From Limnobaculum allomyrinae (GTDB lineage: Bacteria; Pseudomonadota; Gammaproteobacteria; Enterobacterales; Enterobacteriaceae): a stretch of 64,000 bases of DNA. Below the pieces are notes generated by a model that was not told the DNA's origin, did no database searches, and worked only from the letters and a program-made list of their open reading frames with translations. The translations under genes were made by a program, and so were the position numbers. The DNA is taken from NCBI RefSeq assembly GCF_016649425.1, contig NZ_JADRCR010000003.1:104503-168502 (forward strand). The letters are read 5' to 3'. Position 1 is the first letter of the stretch; each line of letters starts with the position of its first letter. Shown piece after piece: positions 10,701 through 20,300 of the stretch.

Positions 10701-13700
10701 GACAGGTGTCACCGTCATAAACCTTAATAATATCGCCGGTTCTGGCATTGCCAGTCATTTCCGGACGGGCATCATCGGTGATGCCATTTGGTGCAATGCT
10801 ACCCCTGATATCACCCACATCATCGATGAGTTTAATCGAAGAGATTGATGCAGGAGCCGGGTATTCAAGGTTCAGAATGAATGGCTCTGACGGTACACTG
10901 ATGTTACCAGCGCTATCCATTGACGTTACAGTGAATTTGTACTCGCCCTCAGCCAACTCAAAAGCTGGCGTAAAGCTCCACTTACCTTCGCTATCCACAA
11001 CGACAGAACCCAGTAATGCTGTTCCTTCCAGAGGTATCGCTGTACCATACACATTCACCACACTACCCGCTTCAGCTTTGCCGCTCAGTGTTGGGGTAAA
11101 ATCACCCGTCGAATCACCACTGTTCAGACTGCCCTGAATGACACCCACATCATCCTGTGCGGATTCAATGGTCGGTGCATCTGGTGGAGTAATATCAATA
11201 GTAAAGGTAATTGCTGGGGTAGGATTACCAACAGTATCATTTGCATCGATCGCGACAGCTGTGATGCTGTGCTCCCCTTGAGCCAAATCATCGATTGGCG
11301 TAAAGCTCCATTCACCGTCTTCATATGCTACGGTTGAACCCAACAGAGTACTGCCATCATAAATTTTAATGACATAACCTACTTCTGCATAACCAGTGAT
11401 TATTGGACGAACTTCATCGGTTACGCTACCCGGGAAGATATTACCTGTTATCTCACCCGTCGAATCACTTAACTCAGTAATCCCTATACCTTTCAAACTA
11501 ATATAGAAAGAATACTCCTGACTGGCTTGACTAATATTACCCGCACTATCCATTACGGTGGTGGTGATCGTATGAGCCCCTGATTCTGGAGCATGTTCCA
11601 GATTAAACTCCCAAAAACCATCAAAATCAGCCACCGTACTACCAATTACACTGCCATTATCATATACGGTAACGACACCATGAGCTTCAGCCGTCCCCGT
11701 GATGAACTCCGGCGCGCCACATGGGTATTGAACGATATCTATATCAGAGGCTGCTTCCGGCGCAATGGTATCTACCGTCAGCACAAAGCTATCCGACGGG
11801 GCGCTAACGTTACCAGTAGCACTGACCGAAACAACATGGAACTGATGTTCACCTTCGGCTAATGATGTGGTTGACGTAAAGCTCCACTGACCCGTTTGGT
11901 TATCTGCCACCGTTGAACCCAGTAACTCTTCACCATCATAAACTTTCACCACGCTGCCCATGGCTGCTTTACCTGCCAGCGTTGGGGTGGAATCGTCGGT
12001 TATAGCGCCATGCTTCAGAATACCCTGAATTGCACCCACATCATCCTGAGCGGATTCAATGGTTGCTGGTATTTGCGGCTCAGAGTCATTACCTATCAGT
12101 TTGAAGGTTACTGTGTTGGAGGATTCGCTGATATTGCCCGCTTTATCCATTGCCGTGACATAAGTTTCATGATCGCCGCTCCCTAATGCTGGCGGCGGTG
12201 TAAATACCCATGATCCTGATGCATCAGCAATGGTCTGACCGACTACGTTACCATTATCAATGATGGTAATCGTACTTCCTGGCTCACCTTTACCATAGAA
12301 CCCACCGAACCATTCATCTACGCCCGGAATATACGGATTCCCTTCATCATCAAGGACATCTGCATGAAGCATAATACTAATATTAATCGATGGTTTTTCC
12401 GGCGCAATGGTATCTACCGTCAGCACAAAGCTATCCGACGGGGCGCTAACGTTACCAGTAGCACTGACCGAAACAACATGGAACTGATGTTCACCTTCAG
12501 CTAATGATGTGGTTGACGTAAAGCTCCACTGACCCGTTTGGTTATCTGCCACCGTTGAGCCCAGTAACTCTTCACCATCATAAACTTTCACCACGCTGCC
12601 CATGGCTGCTTTGCCTGCCAGCGTTGGGGTAGAATCATCAGTTATAGCGCCATGCTTCAGAATACCCTGAATTGCACCCACATCATCCTGTGCGGATTCA
12701 ATGGTTGGTACAACTGGCTCTTCCGGCACTGGTGGATGAATATGAAGTTCAGGATCCACGGTGACCATAAACTCGGCGGATGGGATACCTGCATCACCCG
12801 CTACCGTAAAGGCATGATCGCCTGCCGGCAGTTCTGCTGCTGGCGTAAAACTCCACTTACCGGTGCTATCCGCTACCGTCGAACCCAGAATGGTGCCATT
12901 ATCAAAAATGGTCACAACGCTGCTTTGCTCTGCCGTGCCTTTCAGCGTTGGCGTAGCATTATTAACCGCTGTACCACTATCTAAGTCACCGCGGAAATCC
13001 GCAGAAACAAATTCAATGGTTGGTACAACTGGCTCTGTCGGTACCGGTGGGTGAATATGAAGTTCAGGATCCACGGTGACCATAAACTCGGCGGATGGGA
13101 TACCTGCATCACCCGCTACCGTAAAGGCATGATCGCCTGCCGGCAGTTCTGCTGCTGGCGTAAAACTCCACTTACCGGTGCTATCCGCTACCGTCGAACC
13201 CAGAATGGTGCCATTATCAAAAATGGTCACAACGCTGCTTTGCTCTGCCGTGCCTTTCAGCGTTGGCGTAGCATTATTAACCGCTGTACCACTATCTAAG
13301 TCACCGCGGAAATCAGCAGAAACAAATTCAATGGTTGGTACAACTGGCTCTGTCGGTGAACTTGTGGTCTCAGAGATAAACTCAAATACTGTTGACGGCT
13401 CACTCACATTACCCGCACTATCCGTTACACGGGCTGTGATATTATGAGTACCTACACTTAGCGGCTCGTCTGGTGTAAATACCCATCGACCTTCATCACT
13501 CACCGCTGCCTGGCCAATTAACACATCATTATCAAAAATAGTGACCGTGCTGTTTGGCTCACCTTCACCCACGAAAGATGGCGTTTTATCGTCCGTAACG
13601 TTGTTAATAATCGGCTGTTCTGGCGCTAACGTATCTACATTAAATACAAACACATCAGAGATTTGACTACCATTACCGGCTTCATCTATTGCCGCAACGC

Positions 13701-15231
13701 AGATACTATGGGCACCTTCGCTCAGTGCCACTTCTGGAGTAAATGTCCAGTTTCCGGATTGATCGGTAATCACACTACCGATGAATTCACCACGATCGGT
13801 AACAATAATGGTACTTCCCGCCTCACCCTGCCCCGAGATAATCGGTTTGGCTTCATGAGTATTGCTACCCAATAAAATTGGGTTGTTCAAATCACCAGAA
13901 GAGTCCAGTACTGCATTAATGACCGGAGTGTCTGGTGCAGTAATATCGATTTCAAATATTATCGGATCGGATGGCAGGCTTTGGTTGCCATCCTTATCCG
14001 TAGATATCATCGTGATACGGTGCTGACCTTCAGCCAACGGTTTATCTGGCGTAAAGCTCCATATACCATCTTCACCTACAGTAACCTGACCAATAATTTT
14101 GCCGCCATCAGCTTTGAGTAATTGCTTACCGCTCTTATTTACGGCAGACAGAAGACTCGCATTACTGCTATCAATAAAGGTAATAACAGCGCCTGGTTCA
14201 CCTACGCCAGAAAAAATGGGTGTGGTACTGGCCGTTTTTGTTTCCAGATTGATAGCAAGCAATGTCTCGCTATCTACCATACTGTTAAACACTGCCTGAA
14301 CCGGGGCTATCGGTTGTTCTGACGTAGCGATATCAACCGTAAATGAGAAAGCTTCAGATGAACCACTGGTTGAACCTGATGGGCTAGTTTGAGTCAACGT
14401 AATGTTATGTACGCCCCCATTTAAAGCCGTTTCAGATATAAATTGCCACTGACCATTGGCATTAACCACCGTGGTACCAATGACCTGATTGTTATCATAA
14501 ATAGTAATGGTGTCGCCTGCTTCACCGACACCATAAATTGTGGTCTTATTTTCAGTTGTACTGGTACCAGAAACTGCAGGAATAGCGACTTCACCAACCG
14601 TATTAATAGTTTCAGCTGGTGTTGGTAAAGGTTCTACTTGAGATTCAGCCTGTGGTTCTGCCTGAGAGCTCGGTTGAGGTTTTGTATCAGGTGTTTGTAG
14701 TGATACAGAAGATGAAGAAGAGTTATCATCATCTTTATTCGTATTATAAATGCCATAGCCAATACCGCCAATCACTGCGGTACCTAAGAACCACGGCCAT
14801 GATGCCATCAGTCCATCGCTATATTCAACGCTCTCAAATAAATAGCTACTATCGCCCAGTGAAGAACCGCCTAATGTAACAGAGGTAACCCCCTCGTCAG
14901 CCAGCATGTAACCTTCGTTCAATGCATCACTGGTAATATAGGAATAGAGCTGACCATCCTCAGCAATACCCAATAATGGCTGGTGATTACCTGAAACATA
15001 GTAATTATCAATAACAATCGCAGGATCGGTATCGCCTTCCAAGATCACATACAGATCGTTACCGTGCCGCTTTAGCGTCACATTTTCCGGCGAGTGGTTA
15101 TTATCTTGATTTTTTAAGATGTACTGGTGTCCATCCTGAATTTGAATTCTGGCGGGGTTGTTTGAATCAAGAGATATAACCTGAGAGCTGGCGCCCCCGG
15201 AATTAACCAATAGACTAATATTTTTACTCAT
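4711..15231 (-). CDS. Giant BapA-type Ig-repeat adhesin, T1SS passenger (3,506 aa)
   Basis: This is a predicted cell-surface biofilm adhesin secreted by a type I system. Residues 1-140 resemble the BapA/Bap/LapF prefix domain (LLVNSGGASSQVISLD, NDLYVILEGD). They are followed by a hydrophobic segment, WPWFLGTAVIGGIGYGIY (145-162), and an Asp/Ser- then Pro/Glu-rich linker to about 210. The body is roughly 30 Ig-like domains of ~100 residues (Big_6/Big_13-like). Their consensus runs TDD-x-TPT-x-x-G-x-A, then VYDG-x-x-LGS, then G-x-WSFTP, ending AGN-x-S and VDT-x-AP. The last ~125 residues form the secretion module shared by all passengers of this island (VEIIDLGDG, VSLHDVLRLG, GNTYDVW, VEVLVENNV). 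No FG-GAP or clear RTX repeats are present. The start is backed by a TAAGGAG site. No exporter gene is adjacent; the single ABC/HlyD/TolC set at 38.5-44.4 kb is the likely exporter. Confidence 0.9.
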   Translation of the reverse strand: MSKNISLLVNSGGASSQVISLDSNNPARIQIQDGHQYILKNQDNNHSPENVTLKRHGNDLYVILEGDTDPAIVIDNYYVSGNHQPLLGIAEDGQLYSYITSDALNEGYMLADEGVTSVTLGGSSLGDSSYLFESVEYSDGLMASWPWFLGTAVIGGIGYGIYNTNKDDDNSSSSSVSLQTPDTKPQPSSQAEPQAESQVEPLPTPAETINTVGEVAIPAVSGTSTTENKTTIYGVGEAGDTITIYDNNQVIGTTVVNANGQWQFISETALNGGVHNITLTQTSPSGSTSGSSEAFSFTVDIATSEQPIAPVQAVFNSMVDSETLLAINLETKTASTTPIFSGVGEPGAVITFIDSSNASLLSAVNKSGKQLLKADGGKIIGQVTVGEDGIWSFTPDKPLAEGQHRITMISTDKDGNQSLPSDPIIFEIDITAPDTPVINAVLDSSGDLNNPILLGSNTHEAKPIISGQGEAGSTIIVTDRGEFIGSVITDQSGNWTFTPEVALSEGAHSICVAAIDEAGNGSQISDVFVFNVDTLAPEQPIINNVTDDKTPSFVGEGEPNSTVTIFDNDVLIGQAAVSDEGRWVFTPDEPLSVGTHNITARVTDSAGNVSEPSTVFEFISETTSSPTEPVVPTIEFVSADFRGDLDSGTAVNNATPTLKGTAEQSSVVTIFDNGTILGSTVADSTGKWSFTPAAELPAGDHAFTVAGDAGIPSAEFMVTVDPELHIHPPVPTEPVVPTIEFVSADFRGDLDSGTAVNNATPTLKGTAEQSSVVTIFDNGTILGSTVADSTGKWSFTPAAELPAGDHAFTVAGDAGIPSAEFMVTVDPELHIHPPVPEEPVVPTIESAQDDVGAIQGILKHGAITDDSTPTLAGKAAMGSVVKVYDGEELLGSTVADNQTGQWSFTSTTSLAEGEHQFHVVSVSATGNVSAPSDSFVLTVDTIAPEKPSINISIMLHADVLDDEGNPYIPGVDEWFGGFYGKGEPGSTITIIDNGNVVGQTIADASGSWVFTPPPALGSGDHETYVTAMDKAGNISESSNTVTFKLIGNDSEPQIPATIESAQDDVGAIQGILKHGAITDDSTPTLAGKAAMGSVVKVYDGEELLGSTVADNQTGQWSFTSTTSLAEGEHQFHVVSVSATGNVSAPSDSFVLTVDTIAPEAASDIDIVQYPCGAPEFITGTAEAHGVVTVYDNGSVIGSTVADFDGFWEFNLEHAPESGAHTITTTVMDSAGNISQASQEYSFYISLKGIGITELSDSTGEITGNIFPGSVTDEVRPIITGYAEVGYVIKIYDGSTLLGSTVAYEDGEWSFTPIDDLAQGEHSITAVAIDANDTVGNPTPAITFTIDITPPDAPTIESAQDDVGVIQGSLNSGDSTGDFTPTLSGKAEAGSVVNVYGTAIPLEGTALLGSVVVDSEGKWSFTPAFELAEGEYKFTVTSMDSAGNISVPSEPFILNLEYPAPASISSIKLIDDVGDIRGSIAPNGITDDARPEMTGNARTGDIIKVYDGDTCLGSIPVRSNSEWSFTPPTDLSEGVHSITVTATNEFGKTSEPSTAFVFFIETTAPVVPTIESAQDDVGAIQGILKHGDITDDATPTLTGKATMGSVVKVYDGEELLGSTVADNQTGQWSFTSTTSLAEGEHQFHVVSVSATGNVSAPSDSFVLTVDTIAPEAASDIDIVQYPCGAPEFITGTAEAHGVVTVYDNGSVIGSTVADFDGYWEFNLEHAPESGAHTITTTVMDSAGNISQASQEYSFYISLKGIGITELSDSTGEITGNIFPGSVTDEVRPIITGYAEVGYVIKIYDGSTLLGSTVAYEDGEWSFTPIDDLAQGEHSITAVAIDANDTVGNPTPAITFTIDITPPDAPTIESVSADFRGELTGDVIINNTLPTLSGVAEHGSTVRIFDNDNLIAIVEADGTTGKWSFTPKEDLLFGEHIFIAEAIDAAGNYSSQSPEFIVIIDSEFCIIPPPAEPPVTLTIESVSADFRGDLNSGTVVNNATPTLKGTAEQGSVVTILNNGTILGSTVADSAGKWSFTPAAELPAGDHAFTVAGDAGIPSAEFIVTVDPELHIHPPVPEEPVIPTIESVQDNVGAIQGLLKHGAITDDSTPTLTGKAAMGSVVKVYNDSVLLGSVIADAETGEWSFTPSTALLDGTYHFAVTSTDAVGNASLPSTVFDLTIDIPAPAPDIRQQILGVDDQVGHITGNVKSGDWTDDSQPTIHGVGTAGDIIRVYTKDAIDSHEIGSARVSADGTWSLKPSTPLYYGSNELTAVAIDGSGNAYMPSESYVISCGDGSQMPPVIEMVLDDVGITTGVLKQGSVTDDNKPTLSGTAARDCIVKVYDDATLLGSTLTDANGEWFFTPTSTLTDGSHNFTATSTSNIGQVSKPTGIFNIIVDTTAPATATNIATSNDDPTLLTGSAEANGTITVYSNDLVVGTVKVGADGSWSFNLSTVLAAGYDTFTVTVTDRAGNESVPSSAFTFDIDTVSPTVPTIDYAFDNVGHLTGALKNGDVTDDNTPTLHGSAIANSVVSIYLGGETIGSVTADADGKWVFTTAPIDMSTHVFTVTATDANGKVSEPSQAFSLAVDNGHYVPTIIAYVIDSVGDITGQIRKDSVIDDPRPYIAGTADKHSIVEIYDGETLLGSTRALSDGEWSFTPSFDLGQGEHSITAIATDIIGYVYPPSNAFSFTIDTTPPAMPTIESVSADFRSDMSSGTVTNDITPTLNGVAGKGNFVTIFDGDVKLGSVQADSTTGKWSFTPSFDLTYGDHTFTVISVDKAGNQSTQSPEFVVVIDADICIMPPPVEPSEAPGIPTITSLVDNVGIITGTVLSTHVTDDARPTLSGTAIANGIVTIYNNNAKFASVTADGEGKWSFTPETELPDDVYSINIDVTNAEGQTSGKSSYFYFYVDTVAPDASAAPVITYNNLDESISLKEGDVTDDCTPALSGLTEGGNIVTIYDHGVVIGSTTASSGGPWWYPTYGSPLADGEHQFTITIMDKAGNISTVSPEVNITIDTSGILPSVMYLSDLVGTVRGHVTANGSTDDLRPWITGSGKIDSVVMVYDNGVLLGSSTVAAFSSRWYIKPDFDLAEGKHSITLVATDKMGNHSESISAFDFIVDTVAPAIPTIESAIDNMGSIQGLLSSGDITDDSTPTLTGKAEVGSIVRVYDGSVLLGSTTVDSLSGEWSFTPAAYLAKGEHQFHVTAIDTAGNNSQSSESFSLILDYSQPDSANLAITNVHSDGPVEVMNNGPMYTGDIENGGAISYGKPLISGTGTAGDVIVLYSNGYYSHLELGSTTVDANGKWSLQLTNSLQLDDNELFVVGMDDQGNVTGTSAPYAVIYYGIWFDAITPDFVLESDSLVPANVEDENAETVDDATTGTLLHSANLVFFGSEGTDTLILKGQSDQLKSGLMQDKLTSVEIIDLGDGNNTMTVSLHDVLRLGTEELAINSGNKAMVVDGDESSTLQLEEMDTQWSTSQSEHQYAGNTYDVWTTASSNVEVLVENNVHVMM
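9633..12068 (-). repeat. Three-domain duplication, 1,533-bp offset
   Basis: About 900 bases at 9633-10535 recur at 11166-12068 with only scattered differences. The copies encode three consecutive Ig-like domains and lie within the 3,506-residue adhesin. They are separated by about 630 bases of less related domains. This looks like a recent internal duplication. Confidence 0.8.
12706..13335 (-). repeat. 315-bp tandem duplication of one Ig-like domain
   Basis: Units 12706-13020 and 13021-13335 are almost identical. Each encodes one 105-residue domain containing SADFRGDLDSG and ending in an ELHIHPPVP linker. The near-zero divergence points to a recent event. Confidence 0.85.
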
Positions 15232-15242
15232 ACGAGAACAGA

Positions 15243-15249
15243 CTCCTTA
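15243..15249 (-). promoter_or_regulatory. Ribosome-binding site of the first giant adhesin gene
   Basis: TAAGGAG lies 11 bases before the ATG at 15231. It resembles the leader of the other two prefix-bearing genes (starts 31107 and 37479). The 419-bp spacer 15232-15650 otherwise holds only the terminator of the next upstream gene; I see no gene or clear promoter in it. Confidence 0.7.
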
Positions 15250-15612
15250 TCCATTACTCATTTTTTGATAGCCCGTTGAGTTCATCACTCTTAACAGAAC
15301 TCAATCTCAGGTTCTGCAACCGGGCTTGCTTTTTATTGTTATCTGTTGGTGTATCTAATTAGCGGAATTTAGCGCGTACTCCCTGATTACTGTTGCGATC
15401 TTGCTGACAACGTAAACAATTTTTAGCGTTTATCATTCAGCTTAATGTTGCTATTCGACGATGAGCACAAGGGCCGAAAGTGGGGTTTTCTTCCGTTAAC
15501 CCACTATCCATCCTGCTGTTTTTATTTGTGCCTTGAGCTACCGGTGTGTTTTTTCCTCCTCCTTTTTGTGCCTGAAATATCCTTTTTGGCTATTTCAGCG
15601 AAATTTAGATGT

Positions 15613-15639
15613 AAAAACGGCCACCAAACGGTGGCCGTT
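15613..15639 (-). terminator. Terminator of the mini-passenger gene
   Basis: The stem AACGGCCACC / GGTGGCCGTT (15616-15625 with 15630-15639) has a 4-base loop and is followed on the minus strand by five T. It lies 11 bases after the stop of the 428-residue gene. Confidence 0.85.
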
Positions 15640-15650
15640 CTATCTTTCAA

Positions 15651-16937
15651 TTACATAATGATAGTGTTAACTGTATTCTCAACTAATAGCTCAACACCGG
15701 CATTACCAATAGACCAGACGTTATAAGTGTTACCTGCATAATGATAATCTTGCTCAGTTATCATCCACTTACTGTCGTCGCCGCCAGACTGAATCCACTG
15801 TTCGCGAACGTTTTCGATCGCTAAGGTAGAACCGTCTTCGCCATTGATAACCAGCGCTTTCTTATCACCGTGAACTGACAGCTCTTCAGAGCCCATACGC
15901 AGAACGTCATGCATAGAAACGGTAATGGTGTTATGACCATCGCCCAGATCAAAGATCTCTACTGACGTTAACGTGTCTTTCAGTGCGCTCAGGGATAAGT
16001 TAGCGTACACCGTTGACAGTGCTACCGTATCAGTACCTTCGCCGCCATCAACCAGAGCAAAGTTCAGTGATTGCAGATTGATCAGATCGTTACCAGCACC
16101 AGCCAGCACCTGATCCGCTTCACCCACATGATTAAACACGTCATCACCAGCAGTACCCTGCATCACTTCGCCATGTACCGGAGCTGGAATAAATGCTTCA
16201 ACGACCAGAGTGTATGGCTCGCTTGCTTCGCTACGCGTACCTGCTGCAGGATCTATCGCTACAACGGTCAGTTGGTTTTCACCCACTGACAATGCAGCAA
16301 ATCCATAAGGAGCTACGCTCCAGTTACCTTCAGCATCAACGACTGCCTGGCCAACTTCATGTCTGCCATTAATATCGGTGTTGTATACAACAACAACATC
16401 ACCAGCAGTACCGGTGCCGCTGATAACCGGGCGAGCATCATCCGTGATCGCACCAGATTTAACATTACCCACATCAGCACCAACCTGATCATAGGCACCG
16501 CTAATGATTGGTGTTACTAATGTACGATTTGGCTCTGGCTGTGGCTCTGGTTGCGGCTCTGGTTGCGGCTCAGGCTGTGGCTCTGGTTGTGGCTCTGGTT
16601 GTGGCTCTGGTTGTGGCTCTGGCTGCGGCTCTGGTTGTGGCTCAGGTTGTAGTTCAGGTGGTAGCTGTGGTGCCGGTTGTGTAATGTCACCCACTTCCAT
16701 CATTGTCGCGCCCAACACGAACTGGTTGTTACCGTAGCTATCCATTCCAAGAACAGAAAGGTAATGGATACCGTCTGGCAATTCATTAGCAGAAAGGCTC
16801 CACAGGCCATCTTCACCAATCACTGTGTGACCGATCGCCCTGCCATTATCAAACAGAGTAATCATAGTTCCCGGTACACCTTCACCAGAAAACGCAGGGG
16901 TAGCATCGCGACTGTTATCAATAAAATTGGTATTCAT
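15651..16937 (-). CDS. Mini-passenger: 428-aa T1SS protein without prefix domain
   Basis: This short relative of the giant adhesins begins directly in an Ig-like domain (residues 1-90: [20 protein letters not shown] and a G-x-WSLS strand). A linker of about eleven PEPQ repeats (about 93-135) follows, then a second Ig-like domain of the type containing [14 protein letters not shown] and [13 protein letters not shown] motifs. A short RTX-like stretch ([25 protein letters not shown]) leads into the conserved C-terminal secretion module ([35 protein letters not shown]). It has no signal peptide, no BapA prefix and no hydrophobic segment, so nothing in the sequence suggests an anchor. It may be released from the cell. 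AAGGAA lies upstream of the ATG, and the gene has its own terminator, which argues for an intact gene rather than a relic. Confidence 0.85.
   Translation of the reverse strand: MNTNFIDNSRDATPAFSGEGVPGTMITLFDNGRAIGHTVIGEDGLWSLSANELPDGIHYLSVLGMDSYGNNQFVLGATMMEVGDITQPAPQLPPELQPEPQPEPQPEPQPEPQPEPQPEPQPEPQPEPQPEPQPEPNRTLVTPIISGAYDQVGADVGNVKSGAITDDARPVISGTGTAGDVVVVYNTDINGRHEVGQAVVDAEGNWSVAPYGFAALSVGENQLTVVAIDPAAGTRSEASEPYTLVVEAFIPAPVHGEVMQGTAGDDVFNHVGEADQVLAGAGNDLINLQSLNFALVDGGEGTDTVALSTVYANLSLSALKDTLTSVEIFDLGDGHNTITVSMHDVLRMGSEELSVHGDKKALVINGEDGSTLAIENVREQWIQSGGDDSKWMITEQDYHYAGNTYNVWSIGNAGVELLVENTVNTIIM
16530..16653 (-). repeat. 12-bp minisatellite encoding PEPQ repeats
   Basis: About ten tandem copies of a 12-base unit (GGCTCTGGTTGT and variants on the plus strand) code for PEPQ on the minus strand. 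Copy number could change by slippage without altering the frame. Confidence 0.9.
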
Positions 16938-17398
16938 TTAAATTATTTCCTTATATTCCATTTTCAGAAATAGGCATTCCATTAAGTGCTTAACGCTTAA
17001 CTCAGCGTTTGATGGCGTCAGACAAATGTCCTGCCATCACTATTTCCGTATACTTAAAAAGTAAAAATCACCTGAATAAAACAGGTTAACTGTTACTCAT
17101 CCTGCGTGATTACTAACCAGTAATGGGTTCTCCCTCCCTTTACTGACATCAACTAAGTCAACGCACTTACTTGACGATTTTCACGGTTATACCGGTGATA
17201 TCTTGTTTACTTAATTCACCCGTACCACCGTTGAATTACTACCATCCAGACTACCGGTAGGCAGTAATTCAGCAGGTACATCCTGAGAGACCTGCCTTTT
17301 ACTTACTCTTCCTGCAACACCCTGTTGCAGGATGACTTCTGACAAAATATTGATAAAACCAAAGTAGCCGCCTGAAGGCAGCTGCTTTGGTCACTCAG
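16938..17398 (-). other. 461-bp spacer upstream of the mini-passenger
   Basis: No gene is supported here. It holds a perfect 9-bp hairpin, CCTGCAACA/TGTTGCAGG, at about 17311-17331. A weak stem of the ACCTG..CAGGT type near 17070-17088 is followed by a T-rich stretch on the minus strand. The promoter of the 428-residue gene must lie here or upstream, but I cannot place it with confidence. The terminator of the upstream adhesin gene is listed separately. Confidence 0.4.
17354..17391 (-). terminator. Terminator after the third adhesin gene
   Basis: The stem ACCAAAG/CTTTGGT (17358-17364 with 17385-17391) has an inner GCC/GGC helix and is followed by TTTTA on the minus strand. It lies 8 bases after the stop codon at 17399. 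Confidence 0.7.
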
Positions 17399-20300
17399 TT
17401 ACATAATGATTGGATTGACGCTGTTCTCGACCAGTACTTCGACACCAGAAACACCCATAGTCCAGACGTTATAGGTGTTACCTTGATACTGATAAGCGCT
17501 TTGCGATATGGCCCACTGACTGTCACCATTCTCCAGCTTCAGGGTGCTGCCTTCCTCACCATTGACAATAATGGCTTTATCACCACGGTGAATTGCCAGC
17601 TCTTCCGAACCCAGACGCAGAACATCATCCAGAGAGACTTTCATGGTGTTACTACTATCACCCATGTCGAATATCTCGATTGATTCCAGCTTGTCTTTCA
17701 ACGCACTCAGATCTAACAGTTCGTTTTTACCTTCCAGAATCAAGGTGTCGATACCCTCATCACCAGAGATATAAGCAAAATCTGTTGAAGCCAGCTTGAT
17801 GATATCGTTACCTGCCCCGCCCATGACCTGATCGCCGGTACCAATATGGATAAAGGTATCGTTGCCCAGACCACCCATCAGGATGTCAGCCTTATCGGTG
17901 CCGAACAAAATGTCATCACCAGCGGTATACATCTGAGAAATGGACAGCAGTGATTGCTGAGTGGTGGATAACAGAGAATGTGTGCTGGAAGATGCGCTGG
18001 ACAGCGTATCGTCACCAACTTCAATCTGGTTGTTAGACAACAGCGTCACCAGGTCAGTACTTACCCCTTTCAGCGTTAGCAGCTCTTCAAAGCCATAAGC
18101 ACCACCTTTACCATCACGGTCAATACTGATGATGGTATCGCCATTCAACTGCTCCACTTTCAGGTAATTCAGTATTCCCTGAGAAGCGAAGTCCAGCGTC
18201 ATCTTGCCTTCATCCATAAAGCAGGAGTAAGAACCGGAGTAGTTAAGTACATCGCCCAAATCGATCAGATCGGCATTGTTGTTCGTCAGCAGATTACCCA
18301 CGGTGAAACCATACACTGTGTCATGGCCGTTACCACCCCTACCGTCACCACTCTTACCGGTCAGCACTTTGTACATCAGTACATCGTTACCACCGTTGGT
18401 CAGGTAGAAGGTGTCATTGCCACCGCGGCCTTCAAACAGGTTATTCGCGGCGTTATCCGTGAATGTATCGCCCTGTGCAGAACCGATCAGACCTTCAATA
18501 CTGACTAATTTGTCAGTACCCCATCCGGTTGCAACGCCGGTAGCCAGGTTAGCGGTAATCGCTGAAGCGGAACGACTGTAATCAACAATATCCAGCCCCG
18601 CCGTCTCACTCCAGACTTGCTGACCGCTGACTATCAGGTTCCAGCCGCCACCGCCGGTATAGGTATCATTTCCACCAGAGCCGAAGAAAGTATCGTTATA
18701 ACCGGTACCGATAATGCCGGCTGTTCCTACCGTATTGTTGTTGGCATCCAAACTTTCTGCCGTCAGTACGTAAGCATCGTGCGACTTACTGGTTGTCAGG
18801 CCACCCCAGTTTGCGTTAACCGTGTTGTTGGCAAGGCCACCGATCAGTGGAACAGCGCCCACATGGTCAGTAACCCCGTTAGTGATACGCAGCAATTGCA
18901 CCGAGTACACTTCGTTCGGATCTAATCCGAAGAAGCTGACCAGACCCATACTGTTACTGGAGCCGGACGCCTGCGGGTTAATCAGCTGTGTAGCAACACA
19001 GGCACCTTTAGAGTCATACAACTTAACGGTATTACTGTAGTAGGTATTAATACCGAAACCGTCAACAATACGGATTTGCAGACTGGTACCATCTGCTGCG
19101 ATATTGGTATTTTTTACCAACAACGTTGGTGCGGAATCAGTGCTGGATACCACACCGGCATCGCTGCCGGAACGGTATAACACGATATCCATCGAGCCAT
19201 CCCAGTCGTAGTCCAGCGCTACAGCACCGGTAATATTGTCGAACTTAGTAGAACCCGTCAGGCTGACTCCACCGCCATTCCAGACATCAGTCCCCAGATT
19301 GGTATACAACGTTGGGCTACCGTTCACGCCGGATCGTGGAATTTCGATAATGTCCATTTTACCGTCATGGTTCCAATCCACCGCCAGCGAAGTACCACCA
19401 GCCAGATTGTCACCAAACCACAGCGCCTGACTGTCCTGAGCAATCAACCTACCGGTACCATCGTTCAGATAGATACGGCTTTCATCGCTGTTAGCACCCG
19501 CTTTAGAACCACGGCTCAGGAACAGATCCAACCAGCCGTCGCCGTTAAAGTCAGCGTAGGTCATGGAGATGGATAGGTTACCGTAGTCTTCATGGCCATC
19601 ATTAGTAAATACGTTGGCATAGTAACCAACGGAGCTGAAGTTAGTTTTTCCTGAACCATTATTGGTCAGTTGGTTATACAGAATGCCTAAACCACGAGAC
19701 GTATTGCCAACAAAATTACCCACGCCGTTGTAGTCAATATGCGCCGTAATATCGACGGTACCGTTGTTATCGATATCCACTGCACCCACTTCGTGCATGA
19801 TACTCAGGGCTGCCGGAATAGCTCCGCCAGGGTGCCCGTTATCAAAACCGGACACTTTCTCGTAGGACAGCACGCCTTTATCATTCTTCAGGAATGAAAT
19901 GGAGTCAGCCTCAGAGTCTGCCAGCACGAAGTCCAGATAACCGTCACCTTCACGGTCATAGGCAATTACACCGCCCAGATGGTTCAGGGTTCCCTGATCC
20001 ACAGCCTTCGGTGAGAAGGTACCGTCTGCATTCTGCATCCAGTAAGCAGTACGACCCGCGTTCTGGTACGAACTGACCTGTGACATCACATCGGTGTAAC
20101 CATCACGGTTAATATCTGCAAACACCGCTGAGTTAACGTAACGGCTGTAAGTATTACTATCGATATCATAGCCAGCACCGTTTGAGGTGGACGGCTGAGC
20201 TAAATAGGTAGACTCATAGTTCTCACGATCGGTTGCGGTATACACACGACCGGCGTTAGCGGTAGTTGTACCGGAAGTACCACGTACGCTCTGGAAGAAC

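Noticed and set aside
16504..16737. Plus-strand frame encoding a CGSG repeat protein
   Set aside because: It is the antisense reading of the PEPQ minisatellite in the mini-passenger gene; the minus-strand frame has the conserved domains, ribosome site and terminator.
17041..17100. Minus-strand ATGAGTAACAGTTAA resembling the first codons of the prefix-bearing genes
   Set aside because: Only four codons match before a stop and nothing prefix-like follows in any frame, so a relic start is not supported.
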